From: Apricaphanius iberus
Lineage: Eukaryota > Chordata > Actinopteri > Cyprinodontiformes > Aphaniidae
Direction of reading: 5' to 3'
Assembly (NCBI GenBank): GCA_028564705.1
Contig: JAPXFQ010001393.1
Span: forward strand, 496,001-560,000
DNA length: 64,000 nucleotides
The number at the start of each line of letters is the position of its first letter. Within the stretch, counting starts at the first letter, position 1. The notes under the pieces are model-generated. The model saw only the letters and a program-made list of their open reading frames with translations, did no database searches and was not told where the DNA came from. Shown here piece after piece: positions 32,466-43,388 of this stretch. Position numbers and translations under genes: made by a program.

Positions 32466-33057
32466 TCAAAGCTCTTCAATAGCTTTGGCAGTTTCCTGAT
32501 ATCCACAGTATTGACCATCAGGAGCGGGGTATCTTCGTCTGATGTCCAAAACAACACAGGTAGGCAAAAACAGACGACACCCTTTGCCAAGTCTCTCGCC
32601 TTGCAGGACCCACTCCATAAAGTGACGGTAGGCTGTTAGACGGTATTGTCTGCAAAACAGTAAACTCAACGTTAGCAATGCAAACTATTTCCACCTACAG
32701 TATGCTAGAGTAGATATAAATATAACAACAATAGCTCAGCTGACTTCCTGGGAAGAACGCTACGATAATGCCGGGTGCACAAACTCAGTATATGACATCT
32801 TAGTAACAAAAAGAAAAACAAAAAAAATACTAACTTTACACTGAGCTGTCCGTTTGTCTCTGTGGGCTTTGGCTGGCGTTTCCAGTTGATCTTCGGGATC
32901 CTGAAGTGGGTTTCTAGGACCCCCCTATCTATGTGTGGTTCAAAACTAGTGTGTTGAGTTACACATGGTAGCGGTGTAAGTAGCCGCGAGCATCCGATTC
33001 TCGCAACACATCTTCAAAATCCCCTTCTGCCATTTCAACTTCAAAACTACCTTCCAT
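32466..33057 (-). pseudogene. P2X7 ballast-domain-like protein relic, two exons
   Basis: The last exon (32,649-32,466, minus) follows a good acceptor (ttactgttttgcag) and encodes RQYRLTAYRHFMEWV, then LFLPTCVVLDIRRRYP, then DGQYCGYQ before a stop. This pattern (AYR...W..., LPxCxxxxIRxxFP, GQYxGF) is the one at the C-terminus of the P2X7 receptor, whose cysteine-rich ballast domain binds zinc and guanine nucleotide. Related stand-alone proteins are common in fish and invertebrate genomes. A candidate first exon starts at 33,057 (MEGSFEVEMAEGDFEDVLRE) but meets a stop after 32 codons. The upstream Cys cluster of the domain is not visible. No P2X channel sequence is nearby, so this is not the receptor gene itself. 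Confidence 0.5.
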
Positions 33058-33217
33058 TGTGATTACCCTACTATTCAAACTTTCTCCAGCAAGAGCCTGT
33101 TAGCTTAGCTTCTACAGAAAGACACCGGACACGACATCTTTACTTTCTGTGAGTGAGATCCCTCCCCATATGGGCGTGGTGAAAACATGCGTATCTAGCA
33201 CTCAATACTGGCTGTAG

Positions 33218-33254
33218 TCAGATGACGCAAAATGACGATTTTTGCGTCATCTGA
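33218..33254. repeat. perfect 15-bp inverted repeat
   Basis: TCAGATGACGCAAAA, loop TGACGAT, TTTTGCGTCATCTGA. Arms contain TGACGCA, a CRE/AP-1-like word. It lies about 160 bases upstream of the ATG of the ballast-domain relic (minus strand). Confidence 0.9.
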
Positions 33255-33305
33255 GGACTTTTTTCAAGCCTATAAATGCACATATCTCTCCTCTCACGTG
33301 GATAT

Positions 33306-33321
33306 GGGGGGGGGGGGGGGG
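33306..33321. repeat. G16 homopolymer
   Basis: Sixteen consecutive G on the plus strand. Confidence 0.95.
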
Positions 33322-33779
33322 CACGGTCATTCGAAAATAGGATGAAGTTTTAAAATAAATCTTATTTTAAACAGTTCTCTTATTTTGAAAAGTCTCAGGT
33401 CGCCTCGGGAAAACCAGGAAGTGGAAGGCGGAAGCCAGGAACCCAGGACTGGAGAGAGGTAAGAATGGTTATTATGGGATCTTAGAATAATATGGATGAT
33501 TTGTAATAACGCAGTCGCGGAGCCTGAGAAGGAGGTAAGTAAGATTATGTAGACTGATTGTCTCTGTGAGTGAATACTGACGTTCAATGAATCTTTTGCA
33601 GGTAAGATGGAGGCAGAGGAATCCGGAAGAATGTGAGCATAGATGATAATCAGCCAGAGTTGTATTGTAGGAAGTTTGTCTTACTTGAATATGACGATGA
33701 CTGGTCGGATGGAAGGGCAGGCGAGTTACAGAACCCAGGAGGTAGGAGCTGAATCCGGACAGGGAACTTTGCGGAGGCT

Positions 33780-33890
33780 GACCAAAGCACTGGAGACTGA
33801 GGAGATCTGGATCCAGAGCGGACGCTGGAGACTGAGGAGACCCAGACCCCGACAACGCTGGAGATGGAGGAGATCCAGATCAAGGACTCC
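33780..33890. repeat. short GAG-rich tandem repeat
   Basis: The phrase ctggagactgaggaga / ctggagatggaggaga with ccagatc or ccagacc following occurs three times at intervals of about 35 bases. It overlaps ORFs on both strands that I do not regard as genes. Confidence 0.5.
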
Positions 33891-35619
33891 AGCAGTCAAG
33901 GAACAATGAAGGATTGTCTACAGGAAGACACCTGCATGTAAGGACTCAAAAGTGACATGAAGGAAGGATCTTTAAGAAACTACTGGAGAGTAGTCGGCTA
34001 AATACCGTGATTGCTGCGAGTACAGACTGGCGTCAGCTTGCAGCCAGCTTTCCCCTTTTGATGAGCTCCGATGAGCTGCACCTGCCTCCCCCACCCCCTG
34101 GAGAAATTGAGGGAGAGAGAGATACAGAACCAAAAAGCCACAAAATCCTAACGTATATTTATTAAACAATCTGAGGTAAGAACAATAAAAATAAATGCTA
34201 TGAAGCTGCTATCAAGTTACATTTATGACTCAAGTACAAAAAGCATGGGTTTTGGGGAAGCACAAGAACTCTTTCTCTAATGCAGAAATAAAAATATTTA
34301 TTTGAATATTAATTTGAATTCATTCATCATCAAGGCATGTTGATTAAATAAAAAGCATTTAAACTGATTTGAACTGATTGAATTTAAAGGACTTGCAAAC
34401 TGCCTTGAGATGATGTGTTGTGAATTGAGACTATAAATGAACTGAATTAAAACTGAATTGAAATTGACAGTTGGACAAAAGAGAATAAATGGACCTTTGA
34501 CTACTTGAAATTATTTTTGTTGCCCTTTTAGATTTATATTAGAGTACCCCTGATCTAGCACCACCATCAGGTAAAACTTATATTTTAGAACAAATGTATG
34601 TTGAAAAGTTTGGATTTAAATCTTTTCAATATTACGTAGTACATTAACATGCACATCTAAATCGAGCCTATGGCAGTAATCGAACTAATAGCTTAGTGAG
34701 AGCTATGTCCCAGTTTACATGTCATAGAAAATCCAAATATTGAGGGGTTTGCAGAAATTTTTGATTTATCAATCGTATTATCTGATGTATTATTGAATTA
34801 AAAGACAGAGATGCTGATGTTCTCTGGACGATTGTGAAACACAAATGGCACACACAGATCTGAAGTGCTTGCAGTGAGCGAGCTTGTGATATGAACAGCG
34901 GATTTACTATAGGTCAGGGTTGGTTTACAATAATAAAAACAAAATAAAAAAGCAGTCATCTTTGTCCCACTCCTAGTAGTTAGGAACTTGACTGAGATAA
35001 TAGAAAAAAACCACCTAATTACATGAAATCATAAACTAAAATCATCACACATAATACATAGGAGGTCAGTTGGTTGGTTTAGAACCACCAGTGTAGGTTC
35101 TGGGAGTGCAGCTAACACACAGCATGCTCACCCTCTGAAGTTAAAGTAGATCATAGGAAACAACCAGGACGGTGATGAACAGAGGTGTGTGTGTATGAGT
35201 GCATGTGTGATTCTAAGAGAGAGTCTTGCTCCCCCATCTAGGATAGTCCCGGAGTCTGTTGCGTTTCATTACAAGTGCAACCATTGTTGGCTGAAAAAAG
35301 GGCCACCCAGCCCCTGTCTTAGTGGGCATGGATAAGGGTAGAGCATCTTTCAGCATTTTTTCACAGGAATTTGAAATTGCAGACCAATGAAGGTTGCTAA
35401 AGGGAGTTAAAATAATTGTAAATATTTGTTTGGGTTTAGGAAGAGCCGTTGTCTCTCCATTGAGTGTCTAAGAAGGTGTTCTGTTATATGTCTGAATCAG
35501 ATCCAGTTGAGTTTAATTTAATTCCCTCCGAGCCGTGGTGAAAGTTTCTCCATGACACTACGTGTATGAGTCCCGAAACACCAACAAGGTCACCAGACAA
35601 GGCATACAGCATTTTCCCT
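33891..35619. other. mostly no gene; one L2 tail fragment
   Basis: At 34,390-34,465 the phrase ctgccttgagatgatgtgttgtgaattgag...aactgaattaaaactgaattg is the worn 3' end of an L2 LINE (compare 44,030-44,088). Otherwise AT-rich DNA without a recognisable feature. Confidence 0.5.
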
Positions 35620-35790
35620 ACTAATTAAGCAAGTCAGTTTGAGTTCTTGCAACACGTCCCAATTCGGTCAGCTCCTTCATCTTGCCAATTACGTTCAGAA
35701 CCTCCTGCAGTTTCCGGTAGATCAAGTAGCCACCATTTCTGATGAGCAGAAACGCCATCACCATAAATCCATATAAGTATATATATATAT

Positions 35791-37410
35791 ACACTACCGT
35801 TCAAAAGTTTGGGCTCACATTGAAATGTCCTTATTTTTGAAGGAAAAGCACTGTACTTTTCAATGAAGATAACTTTAAACTAGTCTTAACTTTGAAGAAA
35901 CACACGCTATACATTGCTAATGTGGTAAATGACTATTCTAGCTGCAAATGTCTGGTTTTTGGTGCAATATTTACATAGGTGTATAGAGGCCCATTTCCAG
36001 CAACTATCACTCCAGTGTTCTAATGGTACAATGTGTTTGCTCATTGGCTCAGAAGGCTAATTGATGATTAGAAAACCCTTGTGCAATCATGTTCACACAT
36101 CTGAAAACAGTTTAGCTCGGTACAGAAGCTACAAAACTGACCTTCCTTTGAGCAGATTGAGTTTCTGGAGCATCACATTTGTGGGGTCAATTAAACGCTC
36201 AAAATGGCCAGAAAAAAAGAACTTTCATCTGAAACTCGACAGTCTATTCTTGTTCTTAGAAATGAAGGCTATTCCATGCGAGAAATTGCTAAGAAATTGA
36301 AGATTTCCTACAACGGTGTGTACTACTCCCTTCAGAGGACAGCACAAACAGGCTCTAACCAGAGTAGAAAAAGAAGTGGGAGGCCGCGTTGCACAACTGA
36401 GCAAGAAGATAAGTACATTAGAGTCTCTAGTTTGAGAAACAGACGCCTCACAGGTCCCCAACTGGCATCTTCATTAAATAGTACCCGCAAAACACCAGTG
36501 TCAACATCTACAGTGAAGAGGCGGCTGCGGGATTCTGGGCTTCAGGGCAGAGTGGCAAAGAAAAAGCCATATCTGAGACTGGCCAATAAAAGAAAAAGAT
36601 TAAGATGGGCAAAAGAACACAGACATTGGACAGAGGAAGACTGGAAAAAAGTGCTGTGGACGGATGAATCCAAGTTTGAGGTGTTTGGATCACAAAGAAG
36701 AACGTTTGTGAGACGCAGAACAACTGAAAAGATGCTGGAAGAATGCCTGACGCCATCTGTTAAGCATGGTGGAGGTAATGTGATGGTCTGGGGTTGCTTT
36801 GGTGCTGGTAAGGTGGGAGATTTGTACAGGGTAAAAGGGATTCTGAATAAGGAAGGCTATCACTCCATTTTGCAACGCCATGCCATACCCAGTGGACAGC
36901 GCTTGATTGGAGCCAATTTCATCCTACAACAGGACAATGACCCAAAACACACCTCGAAATTGTGCAAGAAGTATTTAGAGAAGAAGCAGGCAGCTGGTAT
37001 TCTATCGGTAATGGAGTGGCCAGCGCAGTCACCAGATTTGAACCCCGTTGAGCTGTTGTGGGAGCAGCTTGACCGTATGGTACGCAAGAAGTGCCCATCC
37101 AACCAATCCAAATTGTGGGAGCTGCTTCTAGAAGCGTGGGGTGCAATTTCTCCAGATTACCTCAACAAATTAACAGCTAGAATGCCAAAGGTCTGCAATG
37201 CTGTAATTGCTGCAAATGGAGGATTCTTTGATGAAAGCAAAGTTTGATGTAAAAACAATCTTATTTCAAATAAAAATCATTATTTCTAACCTTGTCAATG
37301 TCTTGACTCTATTTTTTATTCATTTCACAACGTATGGTGGTGAATAAGTGTGACTTTTCATGGAAAACACAAAATTGTTTGGGTGACCCCAAACTTTTGA
37401 ATGGTAGTGT
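35791..37410 (+). mobile_element. intact Intruder-type (DD38E) Tc1/mariner transposon
   Basis: The element is 1,620 bp with near-perfect terminal inverted repeats: left ACACTACCGTTCAAAAGTTT, right reverse complement ACACTACCATTCAAAAGTTT, continuing GGGSTCAC. It sits inside a TA microsatellite (flanks 35,777-35,790 and 37,411-37,428), so the expected TA duplication cannot be told from the repeat. It encodes one undamaged transposase. Size, ends and the DD38E spacing fit the Intruder family described from fish, frogs and some invertebrates. Undamaged state implies a young insertion. Confidence 0.9.
36204..37247 (+). CDS. Tc1/mariner transposase, DD38E (Intruder family), intact
   Basis: This 347-residue protein has no stops. 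It has a bipartite paired-like DNA-binding domain (residues 1-125; helix-turn-helix around GYSMREIAKKLKIS and again around VSTSTVKRRLRDSG), a GRPR minor-groove hook at 59-62, and a basic NLS-like run near 119-134 (KKKPYLRLANKRKRLR). The RNase H-like catalytic core has D154 (LWTDESKF), a glycine-rich VKHGGGNVMVWGCFG box, D244 (QQDNDPKHT) and E283 (PDLNPVELLW). The gap between D244 and E283 is 38 residues; canonical Tc1 has 34. It cuts the element at its inverted repeats and reinserts it at TA. The start ATG (AAAATGG) is the first in frame; an AATAAA follows the stop by about 20 bases. Confidence 0.95.
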   Translation: MARKKELSSETRQSILVLRNEGYSMREIAKKLKISYNGVYYSLQRTAQTGSNQSRKRSGRPRCTTEQEDKYIRVSSLRNRRLTGPQLASSLNSTRKTPVSTSTVKRRLRDSGLQGRVAKKKPYLRLANKRKRLRWAKEHRHWTEEDWKKVLWTDESKFEVFGSQRRTFVRRRTTEKMLEECLTPSVKHGGGNVMVWGCFGAGKVGDLYRVKGILNKEGYHSILQRHAIPSGQRLIGANFILQQDNDPKHTSKLCKKYLEKKQAAGILSVMEWPAQSPDLNPVELLWEQLDRMVRKKCPSNQSKLWELLLEAWGAISPDYLNKLTARMPKVCNAVIAANGGFFDESKV

Positions 37411-38089
37411 ATATATATATATATATATAGATCCTCCGAGTCTTCAAGAGGTTACCCAGAGAGACCATGACCCTCCACTCCTTCGAACATATCCTCTGGT
37501 GTATGTCCACCGAGGACACACAGATTTCCCAGGACCTACCCATCGATTTGAGAAGATTTCATCAATTGCACTCAGAGACCAGCTTAAAAGTTCCATGGTT
37601 AAGCTTTTGTTTAGGCTTTTGGAAAAGAAGGTAGATAAACACTCCAGATAGAGCAGACAGACAAAGATCTGTGGGATAAGACACAGTATGGAGAGAGAAA
37701 GATAAAGGAGAAAGTTAAAAAGCATCTAAGTAAGAAGAATATAAGCTAAGAAATGAAATCTGAAATGCACATGAAAACTGAAATCTGCTCCTGTTTGTGT
37801 GTAATCAAGTGTTTTAAGTAGGATTAGAGCAGAGGCTGTTATCAAAAGGTTTTGGACTTTTACTCGGACATAACAGTCTGAGTTCACGGGTGTTCTGGAA
37901 GCTAAATCTGTGCGCTGCTGGCCAAACCGGAGACCAGGAACATTGCTTAAATTGAAGTGATCAGAATTCATAAAGACTCTCTGAACCAGGCCTTCCCTGA
38001 CCTGCAAACTTCAGTAAGAGAAAAACCTGCAGCATATAGATAATTGAGACAAATTTAGAGAGCAAATAAGCTGGATACATGAATACATA

Positions 38090-38235
38090 TTCCACATTTT
38101 TATTTTGAAATATTTAGACAACCATTTCTACTGCCACCAGGTATGTACTTCCTAGAGTTGGGTTGTCACAATAAAATGTATTGAAGTTTGTAGTTTTGAT
38201 GACAAAATGAAAAATGGTCAAGTGGTATGAATACT
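38090..38235 (+). mobile_element. Tc1-like element, 3' terminal remnant
   Basis: ggttgtcacaataaaatgta, ttgaagtttgtagttttgatg and caagtggtatgaatac are worn forms of the terminal region of a widespread fish Tc1-like element (compare 62,130-62,282). It is cut at 38,236 by a SINE. Confidence 0.6.
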
Positions 38236-38237
38236 GG

Positions 38238-38525
38238 GTTGCACGGTGGCGCCGTGATTAGCACTGTTACCTTACAGCAAGAAGGTTGAGGTTAAGCAAG
38301 AAGGTTGAGGTTAAGCAAGAAGGTAAGGTTAATTGATCCCTCTAAATCTTCCTTAGGTGTGGGTGTGTACGTGCATGGTTGTTTGTCCTGTCTGTCTCTA
38401 TGTGTGGCCCTGTGATGGACTGGCGACCTGTCCAGGGTGTACCCCGCCTCTCGCCCCTTGACAGCTGGAGATAGGCACCAGCCCCCCGCAACCCCTTGAG
38501 GAATAAGCAGTTCAGAAAATGGATG
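38238..38525 (+). mobile_element. tRNA-derived SINE, type 2, copy 1, with internal 19-bp tandem repeat
   Basis: Starts gcacggtggcgccgtgatt (A box-like TGGCGCCGTG) and ends ccccgcctctcgcccc ... gcaaccccttgaggaataag ... cagttcagaaaatggatgg. The B-box area is replaced by agcaagaaggttgaggtta repeated about 2.7 times (38,277-38,333). The same family lies on the minus strand at 63,250-63,602. It truncates a Tc1 tail. Confidence 0.75.
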
Positions 38526-38559
38526 GTGTGAATACCAAATGTCCAAATTTATTAATTTA

Positions 38560-38830
38560 AATGTTTATTTACACTCAATGTTTATTCACTAATTTCCACT
38601 TTTATTTATTTATTTGAACATTTATTAATTTATTTATTTACACATCTATTGAATTATTTAATTCTATATTTATTTATCTTTACATTTATGTATTATCTGT
38701 CTTCACATGTATTTATTTATCTATCTATCTCCCCACTTATTTATTTATTTATTTCCACATTTACAAATGTATTTATTTCCATATTTATTTTTTTAATATT
38801 TATTTTTTTTATTTCCACATCTTTAGATCA
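38560..38830. repeat. degenerate (TTTA)n low-complexity tract
   Basis: Mostly atttatttatttcc-type units; the open frame at 38,649-38,843 (LYLFIFTFMYYLSSH) is a product of the repeat. Confidence 0.9.
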
Positions 38831-40899
38831 CATTAATTTATAGATTTACAGAACTGTATTCTAATAAGGGGGGTGTTTCTAACACTGACCTAAAGCCTGA
38901 TTGGTCAGCTTCAAGTCTCTGTATTTACACTGAAGTGGCTGAGGATGGAGGAGCATTAGCAACTGCTAGCTACTCTGTGTGTCTGTGACAGAGTTGAGCT
39001 ACAAGGCTGCTGGATTCTCACTGTCAGCTGTGACTAACAAAGACTTAATCACAGCTGTCTATGTAAATTCAGCTATGTGAGCGGGATTATTCAGACATTT
39101 GCATCCTTTTGGTAAGTAAATGTTTTCAAAGGGTATCAGTGTACAAAGGTATTGTAAAAAGAGGGGTGAAAAAAATGCAAAATATGTATGATAGCATAGT
39201 CAAGTTAGCAAAAAGGCTGTCAGAAGAAGCTGCAGGAAATCCCAACAAGTGGTGGTTGTGGACTACATGTAACCACATTATTCTGAAGGCTTCATAAGAA
39301 ATAAGGATATGGAAGACAAGAAAACATCAAAACCGATAAAATCACCAAAAATTTTGTTTTTTTATGTTATGTTATATCTGAAACATCATGTTTCTGTGAA
39401 TAACCTGGATCTTTTTGTATTGTGATGTGAGGTTTCAATAAAATAAAACCCAACATCACTAAAGCTAGCATTTTAAAAGAGGTTTGTTAACAGAAGTCTT
39501 TGCTCTTTTCTCTTACTCCTTCACTTTTTCTCATGAATGTTTTCAGAAACAACCTCATGTCAGCCGTGAATGTAGGAATATATCTGGATATTGTCACAGC
39601 AGAAGTCTACCTGTTTCACTTCACACTGATGGACTGATTATCGTCTAATCCTAGAGCAACACAACCGTACAACAATCTGCAGAAATGTATCATTGGGCCA
39701 GAGAAAATAGATACTCAATTGAATTCAATATATTATACTGAGAAGACTTTTCTCATTAATTTGTTTCCTTATTCAATAACAACCGAAGTTCCCTCCAGTT
39801 GGCCCGATCTGAATTTCCCTGATTCCCCTCTAACTGGTTTTGATTCTAATATAATATAATAATATTCATATAATTTATTTGTATAATGGTACATGAAATA
39901 AGTATTTGTTAAGTAAAATAAGTATTTTGGTCATTAACAGAACTCCACCTCAGGCTTGAGTCAATGGAGTGTAGAGAGAGTGTTAGAGGGAAGACAGGTG
40001 TGATCTAGGAAGGAACGAGTCAAGGCAAGCGGACCTAAAACGGGGGTGTCAAACTCACACCCACAGACTGACTAACATCAACCACAGTGTCACAGGTAGC
40101 GATGTTCTATTTTGTTTTTGTTTTTTTGGAGTTAACGAATCAGAAATCTGCATGTTTTTTCATTTAAAAACTTCTGTGTATTTTACATTTTCCCATGCCT
40201 GATTTCTTATCTGGTCCACCTAAACTGCTGAGCTTGATGTGTTTTAGAAGCATAGCACGTAAAAAATAGAACTGCGAAGTAAATTTACGAGAGGGCCACT
40301 GAAAAAAAAGCTTTCTCGGAACAGTCCCAGTGACTTTAATGGAGGCTATCAGCTATGTAATAATGCTTCATGGATGTTATGCGGGCGGCGCTTACATGTC
40401 CAGTGGAAAGTAGGGTTCGGTCTGAGTCTGAAAGGGGTCCAGCAGTTTACCCCTAAGCATGTTGCAATATTTTGCCAGTTCATTCCAAAACACACTAAAA
40501 TTTGTATTTTTTTCATTTGAAATGAAGACCTGTAGTCAAACTTGATATCAAATAATGATTATTAAAGGCAGAAAGAGCTCTATTTTCTGACTTTGTTGTT
40601 TAATTGGTTTCACAAGCATTCAGGAAAACATGTAGATATCTTTTCAAAGTCTCCAGTGAAATATCTAGTTCTTTATTTCTTGAGTCTATGGACGAATCTT
40701 GATTTTGATAGAAATCCAGACAAAGTGAGAATATGATCTCAAAATTCTCCACGGGGACTCTCATGAGCAAAATACTGTATCTGTAGCTTGTCTTTGAGTT
40801 AGTTCCATCTTAAGACATCATCTTCATAACTACTTACTTCCAAGCTAAAGCAAAAGAGTAGAAAAAATGAGAATACCCTTAAATGCATCCATCGTATAG
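38831..40899. other. no recognisable gene
   Basis: AT-rich sequence with short ORFs. A phrase ggggtgtcaaactcacaccc at about 40,044 resembles the start of a common fish repeat but cannot be delimited. Confidence 0.4.
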
Positions 40900-41139
40900 T
40901 TCTGAATAACAATACACATAACAAAGCAGTAAACCCACTTTTATTTATGGTCTTATATCATCCACCTGGCCCTTATTCTTTTTTTTTTAGATCAGAAATC
41001 AGATTTTCTATCTGTCTTAGTTTTAAACACTGATAAAGTTATTATAGTTGGAGACTTCAATATTCATGTTGATAGTTAAAGTGATAGTCTAAATACAGCT
41101 TTTAACATTATCTTAGACTCAATAGGATTTACTCAAAAT

Positions 41140-41382
41140 GTGCAGGGACCAACCCATTCTTGTCACCACACTTTAGATCTTGTGCTGACTTATGGCATTG
41201 ACTGTGAAGAAATAACAGTATTTCCACATAACCCTATCCTGTCTGATCATTTTCTGATCACTTTTAAATTCACTCTAACTGAACATTTCAAATCTGAAAG
41301 AAAACTTCATTATACTAGAACGTTATCAGACAATGCTGTAGCAAGTTTTAATGAAGCTCTTCCAACTTTAATTAGTATATAA
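41140..41382 (+). pseudogene. L2 LINE endonuclease C-terminal part
   Basis: Reading QGPTHSCHHTLDLVLTYGID then FPHNPILSDHFLITFKFTL. The catalytic SDH near the end of the DNase I-like domain is present. The N-terminal half is broken by stops. Confidence 0.75.
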
Positions 41383-41800
41383 AAATACAACAAAAATAGT
41401 GATTTAACTCCTGACCCCTCACAACTTGAACTTCAAGTTCATAGCGTAAATTCCTCCCTGCGTCTGGCAATAGACAAAGTTGCCCTCTTGAAAGAGAAGG
41501 TGGCTAGCCATAGAAGATTAGCTCCCTGGATTAATTTAGAGCTATGTACCCTAAAGCAGAATGTTCGAAAACTAGAGAGAAAATGGAAACAGGATTCTTT
41601 AGTGTGGAAAAATAGTTTATTGCTATATAAAAGTATTACAGACTTACATTCTTCAAAGAGCCAGACGGGCATATTTTTGATCTTTATTCGAGGAGAATAA
41701 AAATAATCCTAGGTTTCTTTTTAATACAGTTGCCAAACTCACACAGGATCATAGCTCTGTCGAGCCAACCATTCCCCCAGCTCTTAGTAGTGACGACTTC

Positions 41801-42820
41801 ATGAATTTCTTTATAAATAAAATAGACTCTATGAAAAATAAGATGAATGGGAAGCTTCCCAATATGCTTGCTTCTTCCTTCGTTAATGAGGCAGCATCAA
41901 AAATGGTTGACCCTAATATATGCTTGAACTGCTTTAATGCAGCTGAACTTTTAGATCTACTAAAATTATTAGCTTCATCAAAACCTTCAATTTCCATGTT
42001 AGACCCAGTCCCAACTAAACTTTTAAAAGAGGTTTTCCATTTGATTGCTGCTCCAATTTTAGATATAATGAATCTATCCTTAGTAAATGGATATGTACCA
42101 CAGGAGTCTAAGATTGCTGTAATTAAACCTCTACTTAAGAAACCATATCTTGATCAAAACGACTTAATTAACTATAGAGCGATTTCTAATCTTCCCTTCT
42201 TATCTAAAATTCTTGAGAAAATAGTTGCACATCAGATGCGTGAGCATTTAAACAATAATGAGCTGTTTGAGCAGTTTCAGTCAGGCTTTAGAGCTCATCA
42301 CAGCACTGAAGCAACTCTGGTGAAGGTTACTAATGATATTCTTAGAGCCTCAGACAATGGACTGGTGACCATTCTGGTCCTGTTAGATCTAAGTTCTGCC
42401 TTTGACACTGTTGATCACAATGTTCTCATAGAAAGGCTTCAAAGTGTCGGTATAATAGGAACAGCACTAGGCTGGTTTAAATCTTATTTGTACAACAGAT
42501 TTCAGTTTGTTCAGGTAAACAATATATCTTCCTCGGCCTCAATGGTTATTTGCGGATTACCACAGTGTTCGGTGCTTGGGCCGATCCTTTTTACTATATA
42601 TATGCTTCCTATTGGTAAAATCATTAGGCAGCATGGGATAAATTTCCATAGTTACGCAGATGATACACAGCTATATCTATCCATAAATCCTGATGAATCC
42701 AATCAGTTAGTTAGACTACAGGCATGTCTGGTAGATATAAAAACTTGGATGACTCTAAACTTCTTGCTTCAGAATTCCGATAAAACAGAAGTTGTCGTTT
42801 TTGGACCATTTTCACATTAA
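41801..42820 (+). pseudogene. L2 LINE reverse transcriptase (339 residues open)
   Basis: An undamaged stretch carries RT motifs in order: MLDPVPTKLLKE, ESKIAVIKPLLKKPYLD, NYRAISNLPFLSKILEKIV, FQSGFRAHHSTEATLVKV, ILVLLDLSSAFDTVDHNVLI (motif A Asp), GLPQCSVLGPILFTIYMLP (motif B; Cys replaces the usual Gly) and FHSYADDTQLYLS (motif C, YADD). It ends in KTEVVVFGPF. The enzyme copies element RNA at a nicked target. The first ATG here is internal to ORF2. Catalytic residues remain, but the protein is truncated at both ends. Confidence 0.9.
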
Positions 42821-43388
42821 AGAAGTCTCTAGGATTTCCTTTTTTCACCTTAGGAATATTGCAAAAATTAGAACCATCCCGTGCAGGAGTGATGCTGAAA
42901 AACTAGTCCATGCCTTTGTTACTTCAAGGCTGGATTACTGTAACTCTTTATTATCAGGTAGTCCACAGAATATAATTAAAAGTCTTCAGTTAGTCCAAAA
43001 TGCTGCTGCAAGGGTTCTAATGAAAAAAAGAAGAGATTCCATTTCCCCTGTTTTAGCTTCTCTTCACTGCCTCCCAGTAAAATCTAGAATAGAATTCAAG
43101 ATCCTCCTTCTGACATATAAAGCTCTTAATGATCAAGCTCCATCATACCTAAGAGACCTGATTGTACCATATGTTCCTAACAGAGGCCTTCGCTCTCAGA
43201 CTGCAGGTTTACTGGTAGTTCCTAGGATTTCTAAAAGTAGAATGGGTGGCAGATCTTTCAGTTATCAGGCTCCCCTCCTATGGAACCAGCTCCCAGGGTT
43301 GGTTCGTGAAGCAGACAACTTGTCTATCTTGAAAACTAGGCTTAAAACTTACTCTTTGACAAAGCTCAGAGACAGGTTAGACAGGTAG
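42792..43388 (+). pseudogene. L2 LINE ORF2 C-terminal domain
   Basis: Open frame with SFFHLRNIAKIRTIPCRSDA, LVHAFVTSRLDYCNSLLSG, LQLVQNAAARVLMKKRR, LHCLPVKSRIEFKILLLTYK, PYVPNRGLRSQ and GRSFSYQAPLLWNQLP, the typical L2 C-terminal segment after the RT. It overlaps the RT frame with a change of frame. About 60 codons normally found between VFGP and the RNI motif are deleted. Confidence 0.85.

Larger units (their letters stand above)
32061..33355. mobile_element. candidate TTAA-flanked DNA element carrying a ballast-domain relic
   Basis: Left end TTAAAGGAATACTTCACCCC has the TTAA plus ACTTCACCC form of many fish DNA elements. A worn candidate right end is GATGAAGTTTTAA at 33,341-33,353. The inside holds a spliced-looking minus-strand coding region (32,466-33,057), its polyadenylation signal and a strong hairpin at 33,218-33,254. 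The right boundary is uncertain, so mobility is an inference. Confidence 0.4.
35620..37725 (-). pseudogene. unidentified small membrane-protein-like reading frame split by the Intruder transposon
   Basis: On the minus strand, an ORF starts at 37,725 with a long hydrophobic stretch (FLLYLSLSILCLIPQIFVCL) and runs through MELLSWSLSAIDEIFSNRW to about 37,444. After the transposon (35,791-37,410) a clean 45-codon frame continues: MAFLLIRNGGYLIYRKLQE, then NVIGKMKELTELGR, ending at about 35,620. Together they look like an ectodomain plus a membrane segment and a charged tail. It could be a fragment of a retroelement envelope or a host gene. I do not recognise it, and a frame change before the TA repeat suggests decay. 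Confidence 0.25.

Noticed and set aside
33472..33909. Overlapping ORFs (127 minus, 88 plus, 77 minus)
   Set aside because: They share a GAG-rich tandem repeat and are open in several frames at once, as expected for a repeat.
38649..38843. 64-residue hydrophobic ORF
   Set aside because: Encoded by degenerate TTTA repeats.
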